Below, one piece after another: positions 1 through 8,135 of a DNA stretch of 64,000 nucleotides. The position numbers and the translations under genes are program-made. Origin of the DNA: Bacteroidales bacterium (GTDB lineage Bacteria > Bacteroidota > Bacteroidia > Bacteroidales > TTA-H9); the NCBI GenBank assembly GCA_028689615.1, contig JAQVCV010000015.1, positions 1 to 64,000 of the forward strand, in the 5' to 3' direction. Numbering within the stretch: position 1 is the first letter of the stretch; each line of letters begins with the position of its first letter. The notes beneath the pieces were generated by a model, which did not search any database, was not told the DNA's origin, and was given only the letters and a program-made list of their open reading frames with translations.

Positions 1-210
1 TCCCTGGTTGCGGAGTCTCATTCCCTGGTTGCGGAGTCTCTTTCCCTGGTTGCGGAGTCTCTTTCCCTGGTTGCGGAGTCTCATTCCCTGGTTGCGGAGT
101 CTCATTCCCTGGTTGCGGAGTCTCATTCCCTGGTTGCGGAGTCTCATTCCCTGGTTGCGGAGTCTCTTTCCCAAGTTGCGGAGTCTCTTTCCCTGGTTGT
201 GGAGTCTCTT
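1..210. repeat. 21-bp minisatellite, ten copies
   Basis: Ten head-to-tail copies of a 21-bp unit fill this stretch, starting at the first base, so the array may extend beyond the window. The unit is TCCCTGGTTGCGGAGTCTC followed by AT or TT. Copies differ mainly at the AT/TT site; the ninth (from 169) and tenth (from 190) carry point changes. Because 21 is a multiple of three, the array is open in some frames and gives repetitive peptides on both strands, but no recognisable domain or credible start is attached, so I treat it as non-coding. Confidence 0.95.
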
Positions 211-818
211 TCCACAGCTTCCAGGTCCCGTTTTCGGATGGCAGAAGAGCATGAAGAGACGCCAGGACGTACTTCTGGCATGATCCGGCGAAAATTCGGT
301 GAAAGAAGACGCGACGGACAACACGGAGAGGAGGGATCAAACAAAGGCAGCGAGCCTGAAAATGGCGTCACAAAGCCTTCTGAAGCGTGAATGACAATGA
401 TTTGGATTGCTCCGGGACCCCGAAGATGGTTTTTCACATTCCGAAGTCTCTGAAAAAGTGGGTCAAAGAAAGGCAGACCAGTTGATTGCATCATAAAAAA
501 AAGCAGCTGAAACAGTAGTAGTAGTAATAAAAGCAAAAATCAATAAGTACCCATGATCAAGATGTCAAAGAACTGCGCAGCAAGCCACGTGCGCCTCTTG
601 TAGAAGAACCGGACGGTGGTGGTTGCTCACGCAACGAAGGAAACGGCACCTGACTTTACTGTTATTCTTAACGCTAAGAGCGAAAAGTGAGTGACAAAGA
701 TACATACGAAACAGAAAAAGTCAAGAGGTTTTGCGTGTTTCGCGAAAAAAAAATTGGGAAAAAAGATTTTGGCGTCTGAAAATGCCTTAGCGTTCTTAGC
801 GGAAGCTATCTTTGCGGA
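211..818. other. Gene-poor stretch, no supported gene
   Basis: I find no recognisable protein in any frame. Long open frames here translate low-complexity sequence or run into the minisatellite. A short run of AGT trinucleotides lies near 515-527. CAAAGATA at 695-702 reads TATCTTTG on the minus strand, a match to the Bacteroidota -7 promoter element, but no plausible gene follows it. CGCTAAG-type repeat fragments begin around 671. Confidence 0.6.
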
Positions 819-1015
819 CTTTACCGCTTGTTGGTTAAAACGCGAAGCTTTTAACCTAGAAGCGGTTAATCCCGAATCCCGAATCACTTCGTTCTCGGGA
901 CTATAGTCACTACGTTCTCGGGACGAAGATCGTCCCGAGAGGCATGACTTGTAGAAAAGTGGCAAGTTCAAGCCGATTCGGGATTGTGGTAAAAAAAACA
1001 CCAGCGCGAAGCGCG
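819..1015. repeat. Mosaic dispersed repeat, copy 1 (inverted relative to 9104-9293)
   Basis: Three blocks recur in inverted order about 8.2 kb away. Block A (819-875, 57 bp) matches the reverse complement of 9237-9293 with one mismatch. Block C (971-985) matches 9190-9204 exactly. Block B (988-1015) matches 9104-9130 apart from one missing base in a homopolymer. A further 20-bp block (1178-1197) matches the reverse complement of 9432-9451 exactly but is out of order. There is no transposase in or beside the repeat, so it resembles a non-autonomous dispersed repeat rather than an insertion sequence. Confidence 0.85.
916..940. repeat. Perfect hairpin inside the repeat block
   Basis: TCTCGGGACGA pairs with TCGTCCCGAGA across a three-base AGA loop, an 11-bp perfect stem. 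There is no T-tract on either side and no gene end nearby, so it is not an intrinsic terminator. It is probably structural to the dispersed repeat. Confidence 0.75.
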
Positions 1016-1060
1016 CGTGCAAAACAAAGTCATGAAACTGCACTTGCACCTCGCGAAGCA

Positions 1061-1144
1061 GCCCTGAAAGGGCACCATACACCAGCGTGGGGTGAAACCC
1101 CACGATGCGCAGAGCCCCATGAGGCAGGAGAGCCCTGAAGGGGC
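1061..1144. repeat. Cluster of short GAA-loop hairpins
   Basis: Several small GC-rich hairpins follow each other: GCCCT-GAA-AGGGC (1061-1073), GTGGGGT-GAA-ACCCCAC (1087-1103), an imperfect one around 1114-1125, and GCCC-TGAAG-GGGC (1132-1144). The first two share the loop GAA. Such hairpins resemble REP-like interspersed repeats. No REP-associated tyrosine transposase gene is present in the window. Confidence 0.7.
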
Positions 1145-1177
1145 GAAATAGAAAGCCGGGCAAAGAATGTGCTGGTC

Positions 1178-1230
1178 GGGTATTCTTTTACCGCTAAGCA
1201 CGCTAAGTTAAGAACGCTAAGAACGCAAAG
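1178..1230. repeat. CGCTAAG-type short repeats and displaced inverted block
   Basis: Bases 1178-1197 match the reverse complement of 9432-9451 exactly. From about 1190 CGCTAAG and its variant GCTAAGAACGC recur several times. The same words occur near 671, 790 and 9130-9170. From 1231 to 1469 I see no gene, only a small ACCC/GGGT hairpin near 1278. Confidence 0.75.
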
Positions 1231-1469
1231 ATTCATGGACGGGTACACTTACCCTGCATCGTCTGCCACACGCACAACCCTACGGGTGAAAAACCCAACC
1301 AACACGATGTATTTAACAGTTGAAAAAATCCCTTTTCTCAAAGGCGCATTGCTGTTGAAGCAATATTCTATTTAGGTTTGCAAGGGTGCTTGTTTTTTGC
1401 CCCGATGAAGGCAATTGAACGAATCTCGTCCCGCGGGTGGAGTGAAGCCGAAAACCTCCCCCAACATCC

Positions 1470-2723
1470 TCATCGCGTGGCTGCTGCTTCACCGGCCACC
1501 CAGCCGGTGCTGAAGGCTATCTGGAGGTTGTACCCGCCGGTGTCGGCGTCCACATCAAGCAATTCTCCTGCAATGTAAAGCCCTTTTATCTTTTTCGATT
1601 GCATGGTTTTGGGGTCCACCTCGCGGGTGCTTACACCGCCACGCGTCACGATGGCTTCGTTGAAACCGCGCACCCCCTTTACAGGAAACCGCAGTTCTTT
1701 CAGCCAGTTGCGAAGCCTTTTGCGTTCGTCGGCTTTCATCTGGTGCGAGGGTTTTCCGGCTTCTATGCCGGTCTCCTGGAGGCAGGCATCAACCATGGAG
1801 GCAGGCAGCAGGGTGTGAATGGTGTTTTGCACCTGGCGGTTGCCGTTCTCGTTGATTTCGCGCAAGAGCCGCTCGTCGAGTTTCTGGTGGTCGAGAGCGG
1901 GTTTGAGGTCCACCCTGATTTCGAGGTTGCAGGGTTGGTTCATCTCCTGAGCAAACCGCCTGCTGAGGGTAAGGATGATGGGACCCGTGAGGCCGAAATG
2001 GGCAAACAACATCTCGCCAAACTCTTCGCCAAGTTTTTTCCCGTCGCGCCACACCGAGGCGGTCACGTTTTTCAGGCTTACACCCTGAAGCTTCACGGCC
2101 AGGGTGCCATCGGTTTCCACGGGAACCAGGGCCGGCAACACGGGGGTGATGGTGTGTCCGGCTTGTCGCAACATGGGGTAGCCGTCGCCCGAACTTCCGG
2201 TGGCGGGATAGGAGGCTCCACCGGTGGCCACCACCACGGCGCGTGCTGTTATCAAACCTTCGGTTTCGGTCTCAACCCCGGTCACGCAACCCTCGTCTAT
2301 CACCAGGCGTTTCACGCGGCAATTCCCTTTGTAGGTCACGCCGGCGAGTTTCATGCCCCGAGCAAGGGCTTCGCTGATGTCGGCGGCACGGTTGCTGGCC
2401 GGGAACACCCTCCCTCCGCGCTCCTCCACGGTGTCAACGCCCAGGTTGTTGAGCAACTCTACCACGTGTGGCGCGAAGAACCGCGCGAAGGCGTTGCGAA
2501 GGAACTTCTGATCGGGACCGGTCTTCTCGAGGAAGGCCGCCATGGGTGCCGTGTTGGTGATGTTGCACCGCCCTTTGCCGGTGATGTTGATTTTGCGACC
2601 CGGCCGCTCCATCTTTTCTATTAAAGCCACAGCGGCCCCTTTTCTTGCCGCGGCCAGGGCTGCCAGCATACCGGCGGCTCCGGCTCCTACTACCACCACA
2701 TCAAATGGGTAAGTGTTTGTCAT
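1470..2723 (-). CDS. BaiN/RdsA-like (HI0933 family) FAD-dependent oxidoreductase
   Basis: This 417-residue flavoprotein matches the HI0933/YhiN family in length and layout. The N-terminal dinucleotide-binding motif VVVGAGAAGMLAALAAARKG (about residues 10-29) is followed by an acidic strand end (LIEK). The family signature GRKINITGKGRCNITN lies at about 42-57. ATGGASYPATGSSGDGY near 165-182 and the C-terminal GLYIAGELLDVDADTGGYNL complete the FAD-binding fold. The substrate is unknown; some relatives (BaiN) act in bile-acid reduction, which cannot be inferred here. It starts at ATG, 34 bp after the stop of the next flavoprotein, so the two are probably co-transcribed. It is presumably cytoplasmic. 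No T-rich terminator hairpin is seen downstream. Confidence 0.9.
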   Translation of the reverse strand: MTNTYPFDVVVVGAGAAGMLAALAAARKGAAVALIEKMERPGRKINITGKGRCNITNTAPMAAFLEKTGPDQKFLRNAFARFFAPHVVELLNNLGVDTVEERGGRVFPASNRAADISEALARGMKLAGVTYKGNCRVKRLVIDEGCVTGVETETEGLITARAVVVATGGASYPATGSSGDGYPMLRQAGHTITPVLPALVPVETDGTLAVKLQGVSLKNVTASVWRDGKKLGEEFGEMLFAHFGLTGPIILTLSRRFAQEMNQPCNLEIRVDLKPALDHQKLDERLLREINENGNRQVQNTIHTLLPASMVDACLQETGIEAGKPSHQMKADERKRLRNWLKELRFPVKGVRGFNEAIVTRGGVSTREVDPKTMQSKKIKGLYIAGELLDVDADTGGYNLQIAFSTGWVAGEAAATR

Positions 2724-2757
2724 CTTCGTGCTTTTTGACGGTTATAAACAGATTGCT

Positions 2758-4362
2758 TCAGGCGTTGAGTTCATTCAGTATGGCTTCGGCAGCTTTGATG
2801 CCATCCACGGCAGCCGACACGATGCCTCCGGCATATCCTGCCCCTTCGCCTGCCGGGAAGATGCCTTGCACCGAGGACTGACCGTGGTCGTCGCGAACAA
2901 TTCGCACGGGCGAAGAACTCCGGCTTTCGATGGCCGTGAGCAACGCCGATGGCATGGCAAAGCCTTTCATCTTCTGATCGAAAAGGGGAAGGGCTGCCGC
3001 GAGGCTTTTGGCAACGGGGCGGGGCAAACAAAGGCTCAGGCGGGTAAGCCTGATGCCTGGCTGGTAGGTGGGATGCACATCGAGCAAGCGTGTTGAGGGG
3101 CGATCGGCAAGGAAATCTTCAACCAACTGTGCCGGTGCCACGTAGCCGCCACCTCCGGTGCTGTAGGCCTTCTCTTCCCAATGGCGCTGGAAGTGCATAC
3201 CCGCCAGGGGATGGTCGGAACCGAAATCGGCAGGACCCACGTTAACGAGCAGGGCGCTGTTGGAGTTGATGTTCATCCGGTTGTATTCGCTCATGCCGTT
3301 GGTCACCAGCCTGTTTCGCTCCGATGCAGCAGCCACCACGAAGCCACCGGGGCACATGCAGAAGGTGTAGGCAGGACGCAGGCCACGGGGTTGCACGGCC
3401 AACTTGTAGCGGGCAGTGCCCAAAGCCGGGTGGCCGGCCATGCGGCCGTATTGTATCCTGTCGATCGCTTCGCGCGGGTGTTCTATCCGCACGCCCACCG
3501 AGAATACTTTCTGTTGCATGAGCAACCCTTTGCGATGCAGCATCTCGAAGGTGTCGCGGGCCGAATGACCGATGGCCAGCACCAGGTGCGACACTTCAAA
3601 CTCGTCGCGCTGGCTGGTCATCACACCGCTCAGTTGGTGATCGGCTAAACGCAGATCGGTGAGGGTGGTGTTGAAGCGGTATTCGCCGCCCTGGCGCTCA
3701 ATCTCGGCACGGAGGTTGGCCACCACGCCGCGCAGTTTGTCGGTTCCGATGTGGGGTTTGGCGTCGTGGAGGATCTCGGGAGGCGCGCCGGCTTTTACCA
3801 ACTCCTCGAAGAGGAAGCGGGTGCGGTGGTCGTTGATGAGGGTGTAGAGCTTGCCGTCGGAGAAGGTGCCGGCTCCCCCTTCGCCAAATTGCACGTTGCT
3901 TTCGGTATCGAGCTTGCCGGTGGCGAAAAAGTGATTCACATCGGCCACCCTTTTGTCAACGCGGCTTCCCCTTTCCAGGATGATGGGCCTCAATCCGGCA
4001 CGGGCCAGCACCAGGGCGGCAAAGAGCCCGGCAGGACCGCTGCCTGCTACCACGGGACGGTGTTTCGGAGAGGCACCGTGCAAACGGGGCTGCTCGTAGC
4101 AATACAGTTCAGACGGACGGATGCGGTGTCGTTTCACCACTTCAGCGGGGGCCGACGACAGCCACGCTGCTTCGTTGTTGAAGCACACATCAACGGCATA
4201 CACCACTTTGATGGATGCTTTGTTGCGTGAGTCGATGGCTTGCTTCACCACATTAAAGGAGGTGAAGGCGGTGGTTTCAACAGCCAAAACGCGGGCTGCA
4301 GACCGGGGCAACTCGTCGGGGTGGTGCCCTGGCAGCAGGGCTATCTCTTCAATTCTGAGCAA
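2758..4362 (-). CDS. COG2509-type FAD-dependent dehydrogenase, TTG start
   Basis: This 534-residue protein has the usual length and layout of the uncharacterised COG2509 flavoproteins. A short N-terminal domain (about residues 1-95) resembles part of an alpha-beta fold. The FAD motif VVAGSGPAGLFAALVLARAG follows (about 104-123), then FGEGGAGTFSDGKLYT near 160 and the C-terminal GIFPAGEGAGYAGGIVSAA. No ATG lies at the expected N-terminus. The frame is closed by a stop two codons upstream, and the first usable codon is TTG, giving LLRIEEIALLPGH, which fits the family. A perfect -7 box 16 bp upstream supports this start. It is the first gene of a two-gene unit with the HI0933-type flavoprotein. 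The reaction is unknown. Confidence 0.88.
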   Translation of the reverse strand: MLRIEEIALLPGHHPDELPRSAARVLAVETTAFTSFNVVKQAIDSRNKASIKVVYAVDVCFNNEAAWLSSAPAEVVKRHRIRPSELYCYEQPRLHGASPKHRPVVAGSGPAGLFAALVLARAGLRPIILERGSRVDKRVADVNHFFATGKLDTESNVQFGEGGAGTFSDGKLYTLINDHRTRFLFEELVKAGAPPEILHDAKPHIGTDKLRGVVANLRAEIERQGGEYRFNTTLTDLRLADHQLSGVMTSQRDEFEVSHLVLAIGHSARDTFEMLHRKGLLMQQKVFSVGVRIEHPREAIDRIQYGRMAGHPALGTARYKLAVQPRGLRPAYTFCMCPGGFVVAAASERNRLVTNGMSEYNRMNINSNSALLVNVGPADFGSDHPLAGMHFQRHWEEKAYSTGGGGYVAPAQLVEDFLADRPSTRLLDVHPTYQPGIRLTRLSLCLPRPVAKSLAAALPLFDQKMKGFAMPSALLTAIESRSSSPVRIVRDDHGQSSVQGIFPAGEGAGYAGGIVSAAVDGIKAAEAILNELNA

Positions 4363-4377
4363 GGTTCAATTTTTGGG

Positions 4378-4385
4378 CAAAGGTA
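4378..4385 (-). promoter_or_regulatory. -7 promoter element for the flavoprotein pair
   Basis: CAAAGGTA on the plus strand reads TACCTTTG on the minus strand, a full match to the Bacteroidota -7 consensus TAnnTTTG. Transcription would start near 4371, just before the TTG start at 4362. I see no good TTTG -33 element at the usual spacing. Confidence 0.55.
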
Positions 4386-4441
4386 CTACAAACCTGCCGG
4401 ATGGCGCGTGGGGCGGCAGGCGGTCAGCACACAGGCAGCAA

Positions 4442-6442
4442 TCAGTTGGCACTGTTGCAATACCGTTTGATGAGGTTGTAGGCATTGGTGATGCCCAGTT
4501 CGCCGGCCCTGCTCAGGTCTTTGCACGCCACTTCGTTTTGTTTGAGGAAGATGAGGATGAGGGCGCGGTTGAAGTGGGCCTCGGCCAGGTTGTCGTCCTG
4601 TTCGATGGCGCGGTTGTAATCGGCCAGTGCTTCATGGTATTTCCCCAGGCGGGCTTTCACGTTGGCGCGGTTAAACCATGCGAAACTCAGGTCGGGTTTC
4701 ATCTGTATCACCTTGTTGTAGTCGGCCAGCACGGTGGCGTATTGGTTTTGAAGGTCGGGCATTTCGGCACCGGCTTTCACGGGCATGGTGCTCCCAATGC
4801 TGATGGTGTTCACGTAATCGTCGTTACCGGTGGTTTCGTCGAGAATCTGGAGGCGGGTGTTGGCGCGGTTGAGGTAAGCGAAAGCGAAACCGGGATCGAG
4901 CTCAATGGCGCGATCGTAGGCCGTCACCGCGCTGTTGTAGTTTTGAATCATCCCGTTGAGCACACCAATAAAGAAGTAGGCCAGCGGATCGGTTGGATTC
5001 ATCCGCAGGCTGCTGTCAACGCTGCCGATGTACTTCGACACCTCGTCGGCGGTGAGGTTGTTTTGCCTGTTGGTGAGGCCAAAATTCAGACGGTAGGCGT
5101 TGCGGCGGTTGAACTCGGTGATGGCCGTAATCCAGTAGGCTCCGCGCTTCTGCTTCACATACACCGAGTCGTTGTAGAGGTAGGTGATGAAGAAGTTGCG
5201 TTCCAGATCCACATACACCGGTTGGTACTGAATTCGTCCGTCAACCGCCGAGGTGTTGCGGAAGTCGGCTTCAAACTCCACGATGCGCGACAGGTAAGCG
5301 CTGTCGGCGTAGTTGGCCAGGGTTGAATCGCCGCTGGTTTCAACCGTGTGCATGATGAGGGTGGCTTTGGAATAGTCGGCCATGGCTTCCTTTTCCCTGC
5401 CGAGTTGCCGCCAGGCATCAGACCGGTTCATCCATGCCTTGGCAAAATCGGGGAACAGGGTTATGGCTCGCGAGTAATCGTCGATGGCGCCCCTGTAATC
5501 CTTGGTCATGTGTTTGATGATGGCGCGGTTGAAGGTAGCCAGCACGTTGTCGGGGCTCAGCCTGAGTACCTGATCGTAATCGTCGAGGGCTTTTTTATAC
5601 TCTTTCTGCTCTGAGTAGAGAAGTGCCCTGTTGTAGAGGGCAAGGGAGTTGTGCGGATCGAGTTCGAGCACTTTGTTGAGGTCGTCGAGCATCAGGTCGT
5701 TTTTCTCCAGTTTGTTCCAGGCCATGGCGCGGCTGAAAAAAACGGCCGGGTTGTCAGATTCAATGCGCAGGGCAGTGTTGAAATCTTCTATGGCACCCTG
5801 GTAGTCGGCGCTGTCGTAGCGTATTTGTCCACGGCGGATGTATCCTTCGGTGAAGAAGATGTTGAGGTGGGTGGCTTTGTCGAGGTCGGCCAGAGCCCCT
5901 TTGATGTCTTTCAGGGCGTTGCGCACCATGCCCCGCATGAGGTAGGCCAGCGGGTGGTCGTTGTTGAGGCGCAGGGCCGAATCCAGATCGGCCAGGGCCA
6001 GGCGGTAATCCTTGTTTTGGAAACGGGTGATGCCGCGGTTAACATAGATATCGGGGTTGAGCGGGTCGATTCGAAGGGCTGCCGCGTAGTCGTGCATGGC
6101 GTTGGTTACGTCGCGAAGCCTGTCGCGGGTGATGGCACGGTAGTGCAGGGCCGGGGCGAACAGCGGGTGGATGGAGAGGCACTGGTTGAAGTCGGCCTCG
6201 CTCCCCTTGTAGTCGCCCAGGTTGTATTTGGCAATGCCACGGTAAAACCAGGGCTCGTACATTTCGGGAGCGTTGTAAATTACAACATTGAGGTTGCGGA
6301 TGGCTTCGGTGTATTTCCCTTCTGAAAGGTTTTGCATACCACTGAACACGAAGTGGGGGATGTTCACCTGACTCATCCCTGGCAGGGAAAACAGCCACAG
6401 AACGACAATCAGAAGCGGCAATCGGATGATGTTGAATCGCAT
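4442..6442 (-). CDS. Secreted or periplasmic TPR-repeat protein
   Basis: This 666-residue protein starts with an N-terminal signal peptide (RLPLLIVVLWLFSL, cleavage likely near GMSQ). The rest is almost entirely tetratricopeptide repeats of 34 residues, recognisable by recurring A-x-x-D-Y/L-x-x-A-I/L-x-L-x-P-x-x and A-x-x-NRA words. There are at least eight in the N-terminal two thirds and three at the C-terminus. A non-TPR insert (about residues 365-465) with several aromatic residues separates the two arrays. TPR arrays hold protein partners; in this phylum such proteins often sit in the periplasm or outer membrane. Nothing identifies the partner. It has its own -7 box and appears monocistronic. 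Confidence 0.85.
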   Translation of the reverse strand: MRFNIIRLPLLIVVLWLFSLPGMSQVNIPHFVFSGMQNLSEGKYTEAIRNLNVVIYNAPEMYEPWFYRGIAKYNLGDYKGSEADFNQCLSIHPLFAPALHYRAITRDRLRDVTNAMHDYAAALRIDPLNPDIYVNRGITRFQNKDYRLALADLDSALRLNNDHPLAYLMRGMVRNALKDIKGALADLDKATHLNIFFTEGYIRRGQIRYDSADYQGAIEDFNTALRIESDNPAVFFSRAMAWNKLEKNDLMLDDLNKVLELDPHNSLALYNRALLYSEQKEYKKALDDYDQVLRLSPDNVLATFNRAIIKHMTKDYRGAIDDYSRAITLFPDFAKAWMNRSDAWRQLGREKEAMADYSKATLIMHTVETSGDSTLANYADSAYLSRIVEFEADFRNTSAVDGRIQYQPVYVDLERNFFITYLYNDSVYVKQKRGAYWITAITEFNRRNAYRLNFGLTNRQNNLTADEVSKYIGSVDSSLRMNPTDPLAYFFIGVLNGMIQNYNSAVTAYDRAIELDPGFAFAYLNRANTRLQILDETTGNDDYVNTISIGSTMPVKAGAEMPDLQNQYATVLADYNKVIQMKPDLSFAWFNRANVKARLGKYHEALADYNRAIEQDDNLAEAHFNRALILIFLKQNEVACKDLSRAGELGITNAYNLIKRYCNSAN

Positions 6443-6472
6443 CGTCGGATGATGAATTAAAAAATGTTAGCG

Positions 6473-6480
6473 CAAAGGTA
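6473..6480 (-). promoter_or_regulatory. -7 promoter element for the TPR gene
   Basis: CAAAGGTA reads TACCTTTG on the minus strand, a full TAnnTTTG match, 31 bp before the ATG at 6442. No clear -33 TTTG is present. The 6481-6652 gap holds no gene that I can support. Confidence 0.55.
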
Positions 6481-6652
6481 ACGTGTTTCATCGGGAAAGA
6501 TTGCAGCCAGGGCCATCCGCGGCAAGCGAAGAGACGGGATTGGTTTTCGTGCCTTTACTACCGGCTGAGCAATACCCCTCAAGGCTTAACCAGCATGAAT
6601 CCCATCCGGAAGCTATCCCCTTCAGGCTAAATGAATACCTGCCAATTCTTCG

Positions 6653-7198
6653 CTAGGCCGGCAACTTTTTAATGCCGATCCTTCTAATTATTTTTTTGAT
6701 GAACAAAGGCTTTACAGGAACAAACACTGTGGCTACCGGGTTTCCGGCATATCCCTTTTCGTTAAAAACGTTGAAAAATTCTTCATCGTAATAAATGAAG
6801 GCTGGCGCCCCTGTAGGGATGTAGATCGAGTTAGGTATGTAATCCTTATAAATGTAACCAAATGCTTTGCTAACATCCTCAGGCCCGCGTTTGATGGTCC
6901 GCACCGACACATACCTGCTTGCCGGCAACGTCAAGGCAGTCATGCTCAACGAAGCTTTATGACCGGCAGAGACCTCGACACCCATCGTGTACCTAAAATC
7001 AGGATTTCCTCTTTTCATCTCAAAAACACAGAGTTGGTTGTTGTTCAGCCGGTTTTCTACATCGTCAAGCTTTTTTTCTTTCAGCACGTTGTGAAAGAAC
7101 GGTGGGATTTCGTGTTTGTTTCGCTCGTTGGTAAAGCTTGTTTGCAGCGAAATGCCAACAACGTGCATTTCGGGTTTTTCAACAATTTTTGCTTCCAT
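6653..7198 (-). CDS. GyrI-like / AraC-type effector-binding domain protein
   Basis: This 181-residue stand-alone effector-binding domain (GyrI-like fold) has the opening strand VEKPEMHVVGISLQTSF, a central YTMGVEVS strand, ASRYVSVRTIKRGPEDVSKAF and the terminal PAFIYYDEEF typical of the family. There is no helix-turn-helix, so it probably binds a small molecule or a protein rather than DNA. I chose the ATG at 7198 because a longer reading frame would overlap the upstream EFR1 gene and adds residues unrelated to the family. It follows that gene by 14 bp, so the two are likely co-transcribed and may act together. Confidence 0.82.
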   Translation of the reverse strand: MEAKIVEKPEMHVVGISLQTSFTNERNKHEIPPFFHNVLKEKKLDDVENRLNNNQLCVFEMKRGNPDFRYTMGVEVSAGHKASLSMTALTLPASRYVSVRTIKRGPEDVSKAFGYIYKDYIPNSIYIPTGAPAFIYYDEEFFNVFNEKGYAGNPVATVFVPVKPLFIKKIIRRIGIKKLPA

Positions 7199-7212
7199 AT
7201 TACATTTTGTTT

Positions 7213-8049
7213 TTAACAATGGGTTTTGTTTGAAATTTCTGTTGATACAAGGCGGGTATGTTGTAAATCGGTTTTCTTTACCCGGGGATGGGTGTATTGT
7301 AAAGCATCGGCATCGAAGTTGGGATGCCTTATAGCAAATTGCGGGCACCATTGGATGCAGGCATGACACAATTCACAATTGTGCAGAAAGGTCGGCCGGC
7401 CGTTGCTTAGAACAATGTTACCCCTTGGACAAAGATCAGCGCAGGTTCCACAAGCCTTGCAAGTGTCGTCAACCACGAAAGCACTGTCGGTGCTTCGAAA
7501 GCTGTTTAAAGCCATGCCATGAAGCAACGACCCAAAGATGCCTGAAGCCAGAGAACTGGTCTCTACCTTGTGTAACTCTTTGTTTTTTACAACCGGCAGG
7601 ATCTCAGAAAAACGCTCTTCAGTTGTTTTTAACTTCTTACGTTTTCTGTCGAGCCTCATGATGATGCGATCGAGGTTGTTGAGTTTCATGAGGCTCGATC
7701 GGGGTGCTTTTACCGCAAAACCTGCACCCAGATCGCCCCCCTTGCGTCGCAAAGCGTTTTGGAGGGCAACCAGGGTGTTGCCCTGAATGGCCACACAGGT
7801 GACTACGGCAAAAATGTAAGTGGCTTTGTCTATTTTCAGTTTTTCGATGAATTCGGCAACAATCCGGGGCATTCCCCAGGCATAAACAGGGAAAACCAGA
7901 CCAACCCGTTTGCTGCTTGCCTCAACAGTTTCGCGGTCCACAAAATTGGGTATCGAAAGAATTTGGGTATTTCCTAACGCCTTAGCAAGATCGCGTGCTA
8001 CATTCAGGGAGTTTCCGGTGGCCGAAAAGTAATAAATCAGTGTATCCAT
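7213..8049 (-). CDS. EFR1 family flavodoxin-ferredoxin fusion
   Basis: The 278-residue protein starts at ATG 8049 with IYYFSATGNSLNVARDLAKA, a flavodoxin-type FMN phosphate loop. The flavodoxin-like part covers about residues 1-150. A C-terminal ferredoxin part carries two 4Fe-4S motifs, CKACGTCADLCP and CELCHACIQWCP. EFR1 proteins are thought to pass electrons between flavin and iron-sulfur centres; the partner is unknown. The upstream Crp/Fnr gene lies on the same strand 86 bp away, and a GyrI-like protein follows within 14 bp. This arrangement suggests a small redox-responsive unit. The longer reading frame upstream of 8049 adds only a few unsupported residues. Confidence 0.88.
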   Translation of the reverse strand: MDTLIYYFSATGNSLNVARDLAKALGNTQILSIPNFVDRETVEASSKRVGLVFPVYAWGMPRIVAEFIEKLKIDKATYIFAVVTCVAIQGNTLVALQNALRRKGGDLGAGFAVKAPRSSLMKLNNLDRIIMRLDRKRKKLKTTEERFSEILPVVKNKELHKVETSSLASGIFGSLLHGMALNSFRSTDSAFVVDDTCKACGTCADLCPRGNIVLSNGRPTFLHNCELCHACIQWCPQFAIRHPNFDADALQYTHPRVKKTDLQHTRLVSTEISNKTHC

Positions 8050-8135
8050 TTTCAAGTGATTAAATTTTCTGCAAAAAAACACAACCCCCGATCGTTATCA
8101 CTTGCCAAATGGCAAAAAAAACACCAGAAACGAAA

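Noticed and set aside
1-210. CRISPR array
   Set aside because: The units are contiguous 21-bp tandem copies with no spacers, and no cas gene is present.
144-536. Minus-strand open frame running into the minisatellite
   Set aside because: It starts at TTG, opens with a run of leucines from an AGT-type repeat, contains no known domain and ends inside the tandem array. It looks like a by-product of repeats.
627-1163. 178-codon minus-strand open frame over the repeat block
   Set aside because: It is a translation of CGCTAAG repeats and hairpins (AKIASAKNAKAFSDAK-like words), with no domain and no conservation expected.
1599-2624. Long plus-strand frame opposite the HI0933-type flavoprotein
   Set aside because: It lies antisense to a clearly recognised gene and has a glycine/histidine-rich composition typical of the antisense frame of GC-rich codons.
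4121-5326. 401-codon plus-strand frame across the TPR gene
   Set aside because: It is antisense to the TPR repeats and merely mirrors their periodicity; no signal, motif or promoter belongs to it.
8102-8115. TTGCCAAATGGCAA palindrome after the Crp/Fnr gene
   Set aside because: On the minus strand the T-run precedes rather than follows the stem, so it is not a terminator for that gene; an operator is possible but there is no further evidence.
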